DNA of 64,000 bases from Bacteroidaceae bacterium (GTDB taxonomy: Bacteria; Bacteroidota; Bacteroidia; Bacteroidales; Bacteroidaceae), in NCBI GenBank assembly GCA_024398715.1, contig JAKSIP010000001.1, positions 62,001 to 126,000 of the forward strand. Reading direction: 5' to 3'. Positions 26,826 to 35,981 of the stretch are shown here, in pieces; within the stretch, counting starts at the first letter, position 1, and each line of letters opens with the position of its first letter. The notes beneath the pieces are model-generated. The model did not search any database. It saw only the letters and a program-made list of their open reading frames with translations, and had not been told where the DNA came from. The position numbers were made by a program, and so were the translations under genes.

Positions 26826-27758
26826 ATGATTTACAAAGAATTAGGTAAAACTGGACTTAAATTATCCAATGTTGGATTCGGTGCCTCATCTTTAGGCGGC
26901 GTGTTCCATGACATTAATGAGAAAGAATGTATTGCCGCAGTGAATGCTGCTCTTGACAATGGTATCAATTTTATAGACGTATCTCCGTATTACGGTCATT
27001 ACAAGGCAGAAACTGTTTTAGGCAAGGCTTTGAAAGATATTGACCGCAGCCGTTACTATCTGTCAACAAAAGTTGGCCGTTACGGAAAAGATGGTGTCAA
27101 CACATGGGATTATTCAGGCAAACGTGCCACAGAGAGTGTGTATGAAAGCATGGAGCGTCTGCATGTTGACTATATTGACCTGATAAATGTTCACGATATT
27201 GAATTCTCAGATCTGGAACAGGTTTGTAACGAGACTCTTCCTGCTTTGTGTGAATTGCGCAGCAAGGGAGTTGTTGGACATGTAGGTATTACAAACCTTA
27301 CACTGCGCCATTTGAAATATGTTATTGAACATGTTCCTGCAGGTACGGTTGAGAGTATCCTTTCATTCTGCCATTACACATTGAACGATGATGCACTGTT
27401 GGATTATCTTGACTTCTTTGAATCAAAAGGCATAGGCGTTCTGAATGCTTCTCCTTATTCAATGGGCATGCTTACCAAACGCGGTGTTCCTGCATGGCAT
27501 CCTGCTCCAGCCGCACTTATCCGTTTGTCACGCAAAGCTGTTGAATATTGCGAATCAAAGGGTGTTGAAATTGAACGCCTGGCTGTCAACTTCTCAATGA
27601 ACAACCCGCGCATTGCCTCCACATTGTTCAGCTCAGCGCGCGTAGATGGTGTACTCAAAACAATCAAGTATGCAGAGGAACCGGTTGATCCGCAGCTTAT
27701 TGCCGACGTTCAGAAAATATTTGAACCGGGTTATCGTGATTCTTGGGTAAACAGTTAA
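26826..27758 (+). CDS. Aldo/keto reductase (aldose 1-dehydrogenase-like)
   Basis: A 310-residue cytosolic AKR with GFGASSLGG, NGINFIDVSPYYG (catalytic Asp and Tyr), YLSTKVGRYG (catalytic Lys) and VHDIEF. The whole pattern is close to L-galactose and D-threo-aldose/L-fucose 1-dehydrogenases, which oxidise the sugar to a lactone. It stands directly before a zinc alcohol dehydrogenase and a FucP-like permease, consistent with oxidation of L-fucose or a related sugar. The exact substrate is inference. Confidence 0.85.
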   Translation: MIYKELGKTGLKLSNVGFGASSLGGVFHDINEKECIAAVNAALDNGINFIDVSPYYGHYKAETVLGKALKDIDRSRYYLSTKVGRYGKDGVNTWDYSGKRATESVYESMERLHVDYIDLINVHDIEFSDLEQVCNETLPALCELRSKGVVGHVGITNLTLRHLKYVIEHVPAGTVESILSFCHYTLNDDALLDYLDFFESKGIGVLNASPYSMGMLTKRGVPAWHPAPAALIRLSRKAVEYCESKGVEIERLAVNFSMNNPRIASTLFSSARVDGVLKTIKYAEEPVDPQLIADVQKIFEPGYRDSWVNS

Positions 27759-27776
27759 TTGAATATTATTGGATAT

Positions 27777-28793
27777 ATGAGAGCAGTTCAAATAATAGAA
27801 GCCGGAAAAGTTGCATTGGCCGATGTCGATATGCCAAAACTGAAACCCGGTTATGTATTGCTTAAAGTTGAATATGTAGGATTCTGTGGTTCAGACCTTA
27901 ATACATATCGCGGATTCAATCCGCTTGTAAAGCTGCCTGTAATTCCGGGTCATGAAATAGGTGCCCGTATTGAGGCGGTAGGAGAGGGTGTTCCCGAATT
28001 TTTCAAACCTGGAATGGCCGCTACAATCAATCCGTATTCCAATTGCGGCCATTGCTCCGCATGCCGCAATTCCCGTCCTAACGCATGCCGTGACAACGAG
28101 ACACTTGGGGTACAGCGTAATGGTGCCATGTGTGACTATATCTGTATGCCTTGGGAAAAGGTAATTCCGGACGATTCAATCTCTACAAGAGATTTTGCTC
28201 TGGTTGAGCCTATGAGTGTAGGTTTCCATGCCGTTAACCGCGCACAGATAACAGACCTGGATTACGTTATGGTTATCGGTTGCGGAATGATTGGAGTAGG
28301 TGCCATTGTACGTGCAAGTCTGCGTGGTGCAAAAGTTATTGCTGTTGATGTTGACAACAACAAGCTTGAACTTGCAAAGACACTCGGTGCAAAATACACC
28401 ATCAATTCCATGACAGAAAACATGGAACAGCGTGTTAAGGAAATCACAGCCGGAGAGGGCGTTGACGTAACAATAGAGGCAGTAGGACGTCCGCAGACAT
28501 ATGTTGCAGCTGTAATGAATACTGCATTCACAGGTCGTATTGTTTATATTGGCTACTCAAAGCAGCCGGTAGAATTCGATACCCAATACTTTGTCAAGAA
28601 AGAACTTGACATACGCGGTTCACGCAATGCAATGCCTACAGATTTTGCTGCGGTTATTGAATATCTCAAACGCGGTACATGTCCTGTTGACAAACTCATT
28701 ACTGCAATATACACTCCGGAACAGGCTGGAGAGGCACTGCAGACATGGGCATCGGCTCCGGGCAACGTATTCAGAATATTGGTTAAATTTTAA
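27777..28793 (+). CDS. Zinc-dependent alcohol dehydrogenase (sugar/polyol type)
   Basis: A 338-residue medium-chain dehydrogenase. Catalytic zinc ligands lie in FCGSD and GHEIGARIEAVGEG; the structural zinc site CGHCSACRNSRPNAC is intact, and GCGMIGVGAIVRA is the NAD(P)-binding loop. It is similar to the threonine/sorbitol/galactonate dehydrogenase group. The ATG at 27777 is preferred over the TTG at 27759 because MRAVQII is the normal family N-terminus. It probably oxidises a sugar acid or alcohol in the same pathway as the flanking genes. Confidence 0.85.
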   Translation: MRAVQIIEAGKVALADVDMPKLKPGYVLLKVEYVGFCGSDLNTYRGFNPLVKLPVIPGHEIGARIEAVGEGVPEFFKPGMAATINPYSNCGHCSACRNSRPNACRDNETLGVQRNGAMCDYICMPWEKVIPDDSISTRDFALVEPMSVGFHAVNRAQITDLDYVMVIGCGMIGVGAIVRASLRGAKVIAVDVDNNKLELAKTLGAKYTINSMTENMEQRVKEITAGEGVDVTIEAVGRPQTYVAAVMNTAFTGRIVYIGYSKQPVEFDTQYFVKKELDIRGSRNAMPTDFAAVIEYLKRGTCPVDKLITAIYTPEQAGEALQTWASAPGNVFRILVKF

Positions 28794-28805
28794 AATAGAG
28801 TAATT

Positions 28806-30065
28806 ATGAAAAATTATGGTGAAAAGAAACTATCTATTGTAGTTGCTCTGGCTATGGTATTCAGTCTGTTCTTCCTGTGGGCAATAAGCAACAACCTGCT
28901 GCCTACAATGATCAAACAGATAATGAAAACATGTCAGTTGAATGCGTTCCAGGCTTCTTTTACAGAAACATCTTACTGGCTGGCATATTTCATTTTTCCA
29001 ATACCTATTGCCATATTCATGAAACAGTTCAGTTACAAGTCCGGTGTAGTATTCGGTCTGTTGCTGGCTGCTTTCGGCGGTTTTATGTTTATTCCTGCCA
29101 CAATAGCACAGTCATACTGGATATACCTGATGGTATTCTTCATCATTGCTGCCGGAATGTGTTTCCTTGAAACTGCTGCAAATCCATACGTTACCGTATT
29201 GGGTGATCCGACCCGTTCAACCCGCAGACTGAACATGGCACAGGCATTCAACGGACTCGGTGCATTTGTGGCTGCAATGTTTCTGAGCAAACTGGTGCTT
29301 AGCGGCGATGTCTATACGCCTGAAACTCTCCCTGCCAATTACGTTGGCGGTTGGGAAGGATATATTGCAACAGAGACAAACAATATGAAACTCCCTTACA
29401 TAATATTGGCATCGTTATTGCTGATTATTGCAATAGTTTTCATATTCACCAAACTGCCCAAGATTCAGGAGGAAGAGACCCATCAGGGAAAACTTATCAA
29501 TTTTGCCGTAATGAAACGTGCTCATTTGCGTAACGGTGTGATAGCCCAGTTCTTCTACAACGGCGGACAGACCGCAATCAACAGTATGTTCCTTATATAC
29601 TGCTGTCTGTATAACGGTATGACAGAGGAAAAAGCTACCACATTCTTTGGATATTACATGCTGTCCTTCCTGCTTGGACGTTGGATTGGTACATTGCTCA
29701 TGTCAAAATTCCATCCGCAGAAAATGCTTGTGGTTTACGGCATTGCGAATGTAGTACTCTGTCTGGTTATTGCAATATTTGGCGGTATGGTAGGTGTATA
29801 TGCAATGATAGGTGTATCATTCTTTATGTCTATTATGTATCCTACCCAGTTCTCTCTTGCAATCGAAGATTTGAAAGAAGATACCAAGAGTGGTTCCGCA
29901 TTTCTTGTTATGGCAATTGTTGGAAATGCCATACTGCCGCCTGCAACAGCATACGTGCTGCATAACTTCAAAGAGATATATCATGTAGCATATTTCATTC
30001 CGATGGTATGCTTTGCAGTATGCGCATGGTACGGCTGGAAAGGTTATATTGTCCGCAAGGCCTGA
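28806..30065 (+). CDS. L-fucose:H+ symporter-like permease (MFS)
   Basis: A 419-residue MFS transporter with about 12 TM segments in the inner membrane. FFLWAISNNLLPTMIKQ in TM1, the ETSYWLAYFIFPIP segment, and CFLETAANPYVTVLGDP followed by NMAQAFNGLG are FucP-family hallmarks. It probably imports L-fucose or a related hexose with protons. It follows the two dehydrogenases in the same direction with a 12-base gap. Confidence 0.87.
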   Translation: MKNYGEKKLSIVVALAMVFSLFFLWAISNNLLPTMIKQIMKTCQLNAFQASFTETSYWLAYFIFPIPIAIFMKQFSYKSGVVFGLLLAAFGGFMFIPATIAQSYWIYLMVFFIIAAGMCFLETAANPYVTVLGDPTRSTRRLNMAQAFNGLGAFVAAMFLSKLVLSGDVYTPETLPANYVGGWEGYIATETNNMKLPYIILASLLLIIAIVFIFTKLPKIQEEETHQGKLINFAVMKRAHLRNGVIAQFFYNGGQTAINSMFLIYCCLYNGMTEEKATTFFGYYMLSFLLGRWIGTLLMSKFHPQKMLVVYGIANVVLCLVIAIFGGMVGVYAMIGVSFFMSIMYPTQFSLAIEDLKEDTKSGSAFLVMAIVGNAILPPATAYVLHNFKEIYHVAYFIPMVCFAVCAWYGWKGYIVRKA

Positions 30066-30081
30066 TATATAGAGCACTTTT

Positions 30082-31008
30082 ATGAAAAGAGTATTATTTG
30101 TAGTCAATCCTCATTCCGGTACAAACAACAAGGCCGGAATTGAAGATATTATTGCTGGCAATATAGACAAGGAGCAATATGACTACGATATACTTTATAC
30201 AACTGCACGCGGCGATGCGTTAAGGTATGCAACCGATGCCACCGCCGCAGGTGCAGATATTGTTGTGGCAGTAGGCGGAGACGGAACCGTGAACGAGGTT
30301 GCCAGCGGCATATCAGCCATCAACGAACAGCGTGTTTCTGAAGGGAAACCAATATCGGAAACAGCATTGGCCATATTGCCATGCGGTAGCGGAAACGGCC
30401 TTGCAAGACACGTAGGAATGTCTTTGAATTTGAAAGATGCAGTCAGACAGTTGAATGGATGTACACCAAAGTGTATTGATTACGGAAAAATCAATGGTGT
30501 GAATTTTTATACAACCTGCGGTGTAGGATTCGATGCATTTGTAAGCCTGGAATTTGCACAGGCCGGAAAGAGAGGCCCAATCAAGTATATTGAAAAGACA
30601 TTGGCCAATTGGGTCAAATATACTCCCAAAGATTATATTCTGCAGTCAGACGATTTCAGAATGGATGTCAACGCATTGCTTATTACATGCGGAAATGCCT
30701 CACAATGGGGCAACAACTGCTGGATAACACCGCATGCCCTTCTTACAGACGGCTGGTTGGACATTACCATACTCAAACCGTTCCCTACAATAGAGGCTGC
30801 CACTTTAGGATTGATGCTTGTAAACAAATCAATAACAGATTCATCCAAAGTGATAAGTTTCAAATGCCGTCATCTGGAAATAATCAAACCTGGAGACGGT
30901 CCCATACATTTTGACGGAGACCCTGTTATTGCAGGAGAAAAAATTGTAATTGATATTGTTCCGCACGGACTTATGCTTATGGTTCCTGACAATACCGGAC
31001 ATATATAA
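30082..31008 (+). CDS. Diacylglycerol kinase family lipid kinase
   Basis: A 308-residue member of the DagK/YegS family. FVVNPHSGTNNK and VAVGGDGTVNEVASGI (the GGDGT nucleotide motif) are intact, and LPCGSGNGLARHVG is the second conserved loop; the C-terminal half is the beta-rich lipid-binding domain. It phosphorylates diacylglycerol or a related lipid at the inner membrane. Its position 26 bases before an LtaS-like gene suggests recycling of the diacylglycerol that such transferases release; this link is inference. Confidence 0.88.
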   Translation: MKRVLFVVNPHSGTNNKAGIEDIIAGNIDKEQYDYDILYTTARGDALRYATDATAAGADIVVAVGGDGTVNEVASGISAINEQRVSEGKPISETALAILPCGSGNGLARHVGMSLNLKDAVRQLNGCTPKCIDYGKINGVNFYTTCGVGFDAFVSLEFAQAGKRGPIKYIEKTLANWVKYTPKDYILQSDDFRMDVNALLITCGNASQWGNNCWITPHALLTDGWLDITILKPFPTIEAATLGLMLVNKSITDSSKVISFKCRHLEIIKPGDGPIHFDGDPVIAGEKIVIDIVPHGLMLMVPDNTGHI

Positions 31009-31034
31009 GAATCTGTTTTGAAATATTCCAAATA

Positions 31035-33062
31035 GTGAAAAACAAAATACCCTACAAATTGATAGAATTGGATAAGACATTGTGGAAACCGTTTGTTACT
31101 GTTCTCTGCAATTTTGCAATGGCAATGATCCTTATGACCATTTGCCGTTTGCTTTTTTATCTTGACAACAAGGAACTGTTCACAGACCTTGACTTGCCGC
31201 ATTTTTTTGAAATTCTCAGAGGCGGACTTTTATTTGACTTGTCTATAGTCTGCTATGCCAATTCCGTATGGATTCTGCTTATGCTTGTTCCACTACCGTA
31301 CAAGCTGCGTGTTGCCAGATGGTACAGAACATTATGCAAGTATTTCTATGTAATTCCCAATCTTGTACTTGTACTTGCAAATCTTGCCGATACAGTTTAT
31401 TTTCCCTATGTGAAACAAAGGGCATCATTCCAGATATTCACGGAGTTTAGTAATGAATCCGGTGGCCTGACAGGCATTTTCCTGAAAGAAACATTCTGTT
31501 CCCACTGGTATTTCACACTTCTGTTCATTGTACTCATTGCAACAGTATGGTATGCATATATTGAACTTGAACCGGTCAAAGAGAGAGCAAATACGCTCAA
31601 GAACAAAATGACATATTGGATTACAACATCGGTCCTGTTTGTCCTTATATGGATACCTGTTGTTGGCGGTATGCGCGGCGGATATGCATACACAACACCA
31701 TTGGGAGTAAATCAGGCAAACCAATATGTGGACAAGTCTCTACACACCGGAATTGTACTTAACACCCCTTTCTCCATAATAAGGACCATGCACACCGGCG
31801 TATATGTTGTTCCCAATTATTTTGAAGACAGGAACCGGATGTTTTCCATATACTCTCCGGTAACCCATATAAAGGGAAAGAACCCAAATAACATGAATGT
31901 TGTTGTGCTTATTGCCGAAAGCTTCGGGCTGGAATACAAGAATATGGGACTGATGCCGTTTGTAGATTCACTGGCTCGGCAAGGCGTCTCTTTCAGATTC
32001 TCTTTTGCAGACGGCACACGCAGTATTGATGCCATGCCGTCAATATTGTCATCAATACCTAAACTGCAGGAGTCCTTTTTTGTGTCAGACTGTTCTTTCA
32101 ACAGAGTCACATCTCTTGCGGCCGTATTGAAAGACAAAGGGTACAGTACAGCATTTTTCCATGGTGCGAGCAACGGTTCAATGGGATTGGAAGCATATGC
32201 AAGACAATGCGGTTTTGACAACTACTATGGCATGAACGAGTATTACCGTTTCTCTTCTGAGAACAGCACTGCCGATGCCGATAACGACGGTACTCCTGAT
32301 TTTGCCGGACATGCAGATTATGATAAAGGCTGGGCAATATTTGACGAACCGTTCCTGAAATATTCCGCCTTGCAGATTGGACAAATGAAAGAACCGTTCT
32401 GTGCAGGGCTGTTCACAGCAACATCCCACCATCCGTTTCCAATGCCAGACAAATATAAAGATGTATTCACAAAAGGAACGCACCCCATGCACAGATGTAT
32501 CCAATACAGCGATTACTCATTGGAACAGTTCTTCAAGGTGGCAAGACTCCAGCCATGGTTTGACAACACATTATTTATAATAACGGCAGACCATACAAGC
32601 AAAACGTCTGATCAGCGCTACCTGAATGCATGCGGTCTGTTCAGAGTGCCAATCATATTATATAAACCGGGCGGTGTTCATGTTGAAGGAGAACTGATTC
32701 AGGGAGAACAGAACACTGTTGTCCATCATGCCGATATAATGCCTACCGTTCTGTCCATGGTTGGCGTAGATACAACACTGATAACGTTCGGACAAGACAT
32801 ATTCAACACTCCGGAAAAAGAAAAAATTGCTTACAGTTTCAACTCCGGATTGTATCAGTACTATACAGACAGTCTTATGCTTCAGACAGACGGCGAAAAT
32901 GCCGTAGGACTGTACAGATACCGCACAGACAGTATATTGGGAAATAATATCATAGACCTTGAACAGTATTCGGAAACGGTCAGCACATTGTCCCTTTCAA
33001 TGCAATCAATATTGCAGCAATACCTTGAAAGAATGAAAGGAGACAGTCTTGTAATAAAGTGA
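31035..33062 (+). CDS. LTA synthase-like sulfatase-fold phosphoglycerol transferase
   Basis: A 675-residue inner-membrane protein: about five TM segments in residues 20-225, then a large periplasmic alkaline-phosphatase-fold domain. Active-site segments are VVLIAESFG (metal Glu), FADGTRSIDAMPS (Thr nucleophile), FFHGASNGSMG, ATSHHPF and IITADHTSK (metal Asp-His). The family transfers phosphoglycerol or phosphoethanolamine from phospholipid to glycans or lipids. The start is GTG at 31035, the only start ahead of the conserved N-terminal region. The true product in this Gram-negative host is unknown. Confidence 0.87.
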   Translation: MKNKIPYKLIELDKTLWKPFVTVLCNFAMAMILMTICRLLFYLDNKELFTDLDLPHFFEILRGGLLFDLSIVCYANSVWILLMLVPLPYKLRVARWYRTLCKYFYVIPNLVLVLANLADTVYFPYVKQRASFQIFTEFSNESGGLTGIFLKETFCSHWYFTLLFIVLIATVWYAYIELEPVKERANTLKNKMTYWITTSVLFVLIWIPVVGGMRGGYAYTTPLGVNQANQYVDKSLHTGIVLNTPFSIIRTMHTGVYVVPNYFEDRNRMFSIYSPVTHIKGKNPNNMNVVVLIAESFGLEYKNMGLMPFVDSLARQGVSFRFSFADGTRSIDAMPSILSSIPKLQESFFVSDCSFNRVTSLAAVLKDKGYSTAFFHGASNGSMGLEAYARQCGFDNYYGMNEYYRFSSENSTADADNDGTPDFAGHADYDKGWAIFDEPFLKYSALQIGQMKEPFCAGLFTATSHHPFPMPDKYKDVFTKGTHPMHRCIQYSDYSLEQFFKVARLQPWFDNTLFIITADHTSKTSDQRYLNACGLFRVPIILYKPGGVHVEGELIQGEQNTVVHHADIMPTVLSMVGVDTTLITFGQDIFNTPEKEKIAYSFNSGLYQYYTDSLMLQTDGENAVGLYRYRTDSILGNNIIDLEQYSETVSTLSLSMQSILQQYLERMKGDSLVIK

Positions 33063-33073
33063 CAATAATGCAA

Positions 33074-33099
33074 AGCGGCAGACATTTCTGCCTGCCGCT
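33074..33099. terminator. Hairpin between convergent genes
   Basis: AGCGGCAG (33074-33081) pairs with CTGCCGCT (33092-33099), with a 10-base loop. It lies 12 bases after the phosphoglycerol transferase stop and 23 bases beyond the stop of the convergent small membrane protein gene, so it may serve both. No long T tract follows on the plus strand. Confidence 0.6.
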
Positions 33100-33121
33100 C
33101 TCTATAGAAAAATCCTGATGA

Positions 33122-33301
33122 TTAATCCTCAATCTTTTTATTGATGACTATATAGGCAACCAAACCGGCAATCATCAGACCAATACCTGTGAACTGAACT
33201 CCATTATAGCTGTTCCAACCTACCAATTGGCTGACAATAAGAAGAATGGCACCTACAATAACAGCTATAGCCCCTAAATACTTTAATAAATCAGTTTTCA
33301 T
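33122..33301 (-). CDS. Small membrane protein, 59 residues
   Basis: A complete reading frame runs on the minus strand from ATG (33299-33301) to TAA (33122-33124). It encodes MKTDLLKYLGAIAVIVGAIL, then a polar loop with QLVGWNSYNG, then a second hydrophobic helix and a charged tail NKKIED. Two TM segments with a short loop and Lys-rich cytosolic ends make a real small membrane protein likely. A perfect -7 box TATATTTG lies upstream on the minus strand (33339-33346). It is convergent with the LtaS-like gene and divergent from rpsF. I do not recognise a characterised family. Confidence 0.75.
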   Translation of the reverse strand: MKTDLLKYLGAIAVIVGAILLIVSQLVGWNSYNGVQFTGIGLMIAGLVAYIVINKKIED

Positions 33302-33396
33302 TTATGTTGTTTTTTTAGTTTTTACATATATCCATGTGCAAATATAAGAGTTTTTTTTCACCAATAAAGTGTATATGCTATTTTTTTTCAAAATAA

Positions 33397-33427
33397 TTGT
33401 GTATCAAAATAATTATTGCTAATTTTG
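33397..33427 (+). promoter_or_regulatory. Promoter of the rpsF-rpsR-rplI operon
   Basis: TTG at 33397-33399 and TAATTTTG at 33420-33427, 20 bases apart, match the Bacteroidota consensus. The start site would be near 33433, giving a leader of about 38 bases. Confidence 0.78.
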
Positions 33428-33470
33428 CGGTCGCTTAACAAAAAGCATAACATTAATAACTTTAAATTTT

Positions 33471-33821
33471 ATGAATCAGTACGAGACCGTTTTCATTTTG
33501 ACTCCCGTTTTATCTGATGAACAGATGAAGGAAGCGGTAGACAAATTCCAGGGTATTCTCAGCAACGCTGGTGCAGAGATTATCAATCAGGAGAACTGGG
33601 GTATGCGCAAGCTTGCTTACCCAATCCAGAAGAAATCAACAGGATTCTATGTTCTCATCGAGTTCAAGGCAGAGCCATCTGTAGTAGAGACTCTTGAAGT
33701 AAACTTCCGTCGTGACGAGCGCGTTATGCGTTTCCTCACAGTAAAAGAGGACAAGTTTGCAGTAGAGTATTCCGCAAAGAGAAAAAGTTTAAGAAATTCA
33801 ACACCAAAACAGGAGGCTTAA
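33471..33821 (+). CDS. rpsF: 30S ribosomal protein S6
   Basis: This 116-residue protein shows [35 protein letters not shown] and [11 protein letters not shown], the standard S6 pattern. It pairs with S18 in the platform of the 30S subunit. The ORF is first in the operon and lies 43 bases behind a consensus -7 box. Confidence 0.96.
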   Translation: MNQYETVFILTPVLSDEQMKEAVDKFQGILSNAGAEIINQENWGMRKLAYPIQKKSTGFYVLIEFKAEPSVVETLEVNFRRDERVMRFLTVKEDKFAVEYSAKRKSLRNSTPKQEA

Positions 33822-33824
33822 ATT

Positions 33825-34091
33825 ATGGAACAGCAAACAGAAGTTAGATATCTGGCACCTCAGTCAGTTGACATCAAAAAGAAAAAATACTGCCGTTTCA
33901 AAAAGAGCGGTATCAAATACATCGATTTCAAAGATCCTGAATTTTTGAAGAGATTCCTTAACGAACAGGGTAAGCTTCTGCCGCGCCGTATTACAGGTAC
34001 ATCTCTGAAATACCAGCGCAGAGTATCTCAGGCCGTTAAAAGAGCACGTCATCTGGCATTGCTCCCATATGTAACAGACATGATGAAATAA
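33825..34091 (+). CDS. rpsR: 30S ribosomal protein S18
   Basis: This 88-residue protein shows [20 protein letters not shown] and [20 protein letters not shown], typical of S18. It binds S6 and 16S rRNA. It is three bases downstream of rpsF. Confidence 0.96.
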   Translation: MEQQTEVRYLAPQSVDIKKKKYCRFKKSGIKYIDFKDPEFLKRFLNEQGKLLPRRITGTSLKYQRRVSQAVKRARHLALLPYVTDMMK

Positions 34092-34113
34092 CCCTTAAAA
34101 AAATTGAATTGAC

Positions 34114-34557
34114 ATGGAACTTATTTTGAAAGAAGATGTAATCAATTTGGGTTACAAGAACGATATTGTCAAGGTAAAAGACGGTTACGGCCGTAACTAT
34201 CTTATTCCTACAGGTAAAGCAGTTATTGCAAACGAATCATCAAAGAAGGTTCTTGCAGAAAACCTCAAACAGCAGGCAAGAAAACTTGCACAGCTTAAGG
34301 CCGATGCAGAAGCTGTTGCAGCCAAGCTGAACGGTGTATCTTTGAAGATTGCCGTTAAGGTTAGCGAGACCGGTTCTATCTTTGGTGGCGTAACAAACGC
34401 TGACATCGCAGCAGAACTTGCAAAACTTGGTATTGAAATTGACAGAAAGATTATTGTAATCAAAGAAGCTGTCAAGAAACTTGGTGAATACTCTGCAGTT
34501 GTACGTCTGCACAAGGAAGTTCAGGCAGAAGTAGCATTTGAAGTTGTAGCTGAATAA
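34114..34557 (+). CDS. rplI: 50S ribosomal protein L9
   Basis: This 147-residue protein has the L9 N-terminal signature MELILKEDVINLGYKNDIVK and GYGRNYLIPTGKA, a long central helix rich in Ala, Lys and Gln, and a C-domain with GSIFGGVTNADIA. It extends from the ribosome near the L1 stalk. A terminator follows. Confidence 0.96.
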   Translation: MELILKEDVINLGYKNDIVKVKDGYGRNYLIPTGKAVIANESSKKVLAENLKQQARKLAQLKADAEAVAAKLNGVSLKIAVKVSETGSIFGGVTNADIAAELAKLGIEIDRKIIVIKEAVKKLGEYSAVVRLHKEVQAEVAFEVVAE

Positions 34558-34577
34558 TTCTATTCACAATAAAAATG

Positions 34578-34612
34578 AATGGGCAAACCTATTGGCTTGC
34601 CCATTTTTTTTG
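34578..34612 (+). terminator. Terminator of the rpsF operon
   Basis: AATGGGCAA (34578-34586) pairs with TTGCCCATT (34597-34605), with a 10-base loop, followed by a run of eight Ts. It is a strong intrinsic terminator 20 bases after rplI. Confidence 0.9.
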
Positions 34613-34620
34613 TACCTTTG
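34592..34620 (+). promoter_or_regulatory. Promoter of mtaB, overlapping the rplI terminator
   Basis: TACCTTTG at 34613-34620 matches TAnnTTTG, with TTG at 34592-34594 an acceptable 18 bases upstream. The upstream element lies inside the terminator loop. The ATG of mtaB is 21 bases past the box. Confidence 0.65.
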
Positions 34621-34640
34621 AAAGTTGATGAATATATCGA

Positions 34641-35981
34641 ATGGAGAGTCTGCCGCTTATAGGGAAAAAGATAAAGAGCTATACACTTGGATGTAAGCTC
34701 AATTTTGCCGAGACATCGTCTATTGTGCAGAGCCTGTGCCAGTTAGGTGCGGAGCAATGTTCTCAGGGACAGATTCCTGATATATGTCTTGTCAACACCT
34801 GTTCCGTTACAATGGTGGCAGACAAGAAAAGCCGTCAGCTTATACACAGAATAACAAGACAATATCCCAATTCATATATAGTTGCGACCGGTTGCAGCGC
34901 CCAACTGCGCAGCAGTGAAATGAGCCGTATTCCCGGTTTGGATGTCATTATCGGTCAGGACGGAAAGAAACACGTTCAGGACTATCTTGAAGATTTGACA
35001 AAACGTACGGATCCTATAGTGGATGTCACCCGTCCGGGAACAGACAACTGCTTTGTTCCATCCTGTTCACGTGGAGACAGAACACGCTATTTCCTGAAAG
35101 TACAGGACGGCTGCAACAACTTCTGCTCATATTGTACAGTGCCGTACGCCCGCGGCCGTAGCCGTAATCCGAATATTCAAGACCTGGTACTGCAGGCGCA
35201 TCGGGTGGCGGAACAGGGCGGAAAAGAAATCGTAATCACCGGTGTCAATATAGGAGACTTTGGTCGCACAACAGATGAGCTGTTCTTTGATCTTGTAAAA
35301 GCATTGGATCAGGTAGAAGGTATTGAACGTTACAGAATATCTTCAATAGAGCCCAATCTGCTTACAGACCAGATAATAGACTATGTAGCAGAATCAAAAC
35401 GGTTCATGCCTCATTTCCATATACCGCTCCAGTGCGGAAACAATGACGTGCTAAGGCTTATGGGAAGGCGTTATGACCGTGAATTGTTTGCTGAAAGGGT
35501 AGAGCGCATAAAGAATGCCATGCCCAACGCTTTTATCGGTGTAGATGTAATAGTAGGCATGCGTGGTGAAACACCGCAGTTCTTTGAGGACTCATGCCGG
35601 TTCATTGAATCTTTGCCTATAACCAGACTGCATGTGTTCAGTTATTCGGAACGCCCCGGAACAAAAGCGCTGACCATACCGTATGTTGTATCTGAGCAAG
35701 ACAAGCATGAACGCAGCGAACGCCTGTTGGAAATATCAGAAAGAAAACTTGACTCATTCTACCGTAACCATATAGGCAGAACAATGGACGTTCTGCCCGA
35801 ACATGCCACAAACGGCAATGTGATGTACGGTTTTACCAACAACTATATCAAAGTGGAACTGCCCAAAGACAATACACTTGCAAACAGAATAGTAAAGGCA
35901 AGAATAGACTCCATTGATCCTGACAAATCAAAAGAGTGTGTCAGAGGAACAATTGTAAACAGTGTAACAGACAATGAGTAA
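34641..35981 (+). CDS. mtaB: tRNA t6A37 methylthiotransferase (MtaB type)
   Basis: This 446-residue radical-SAM enzyme has three N-terminal cluster Cys (YTLGCKLNFAE, NTCSVT, ATGCSAQ), the radical-SAM motif CNNFCSYC in KVQDGCNNFCSYCTVPYARG, and a C-terminal TRAM-like region. MtaB adds a methylthio group to t6A at position 37 of tRNAs reading ANN codons; the GCKLN rather than GCQMN N-terminus favours MtaB over MiaB or RimO. It overlaps the next gene by 8 bases. Confidence 0.88.
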   Translation: MESLPLIGKKIKSYTLGCKLNFAETSSIVQSLCQLGAEQCSQGQIPDICLVNTCSVTMVADKKSRQLIHRITRQYPNSYIVATGCSAQLRSSEMSRIPGLDVIIGQDGKKHVQDYLEDLTKRTDPIVDVTRPGTDNCFVPSCSRGDRTRYFLKVQDGCNNFCSYCTVPYARGRSRNPNIQDLVLQAHRVAEQGGKEIVITGVNIGDFGRTTDELFFDLVKALDQVEGIERYRISSIEPNLLTDQIIDYVAESKRFMPHFHIPLQCGNNDVLRLMGRRYDRELFAERVERIKNAMPNAFIGVDVIVGMRGETPQFFEDSCRFIESLPITRLHVFSYSERPGTKALTIPYVVSEQDKHERSERLLEISERKLDSFYRNHIGRTMDVLPEHATNGNVMYGFTNNYIKVELPKDNTLANRIVKARIDSIDPDKSKECVRGTIVNSVTDNE

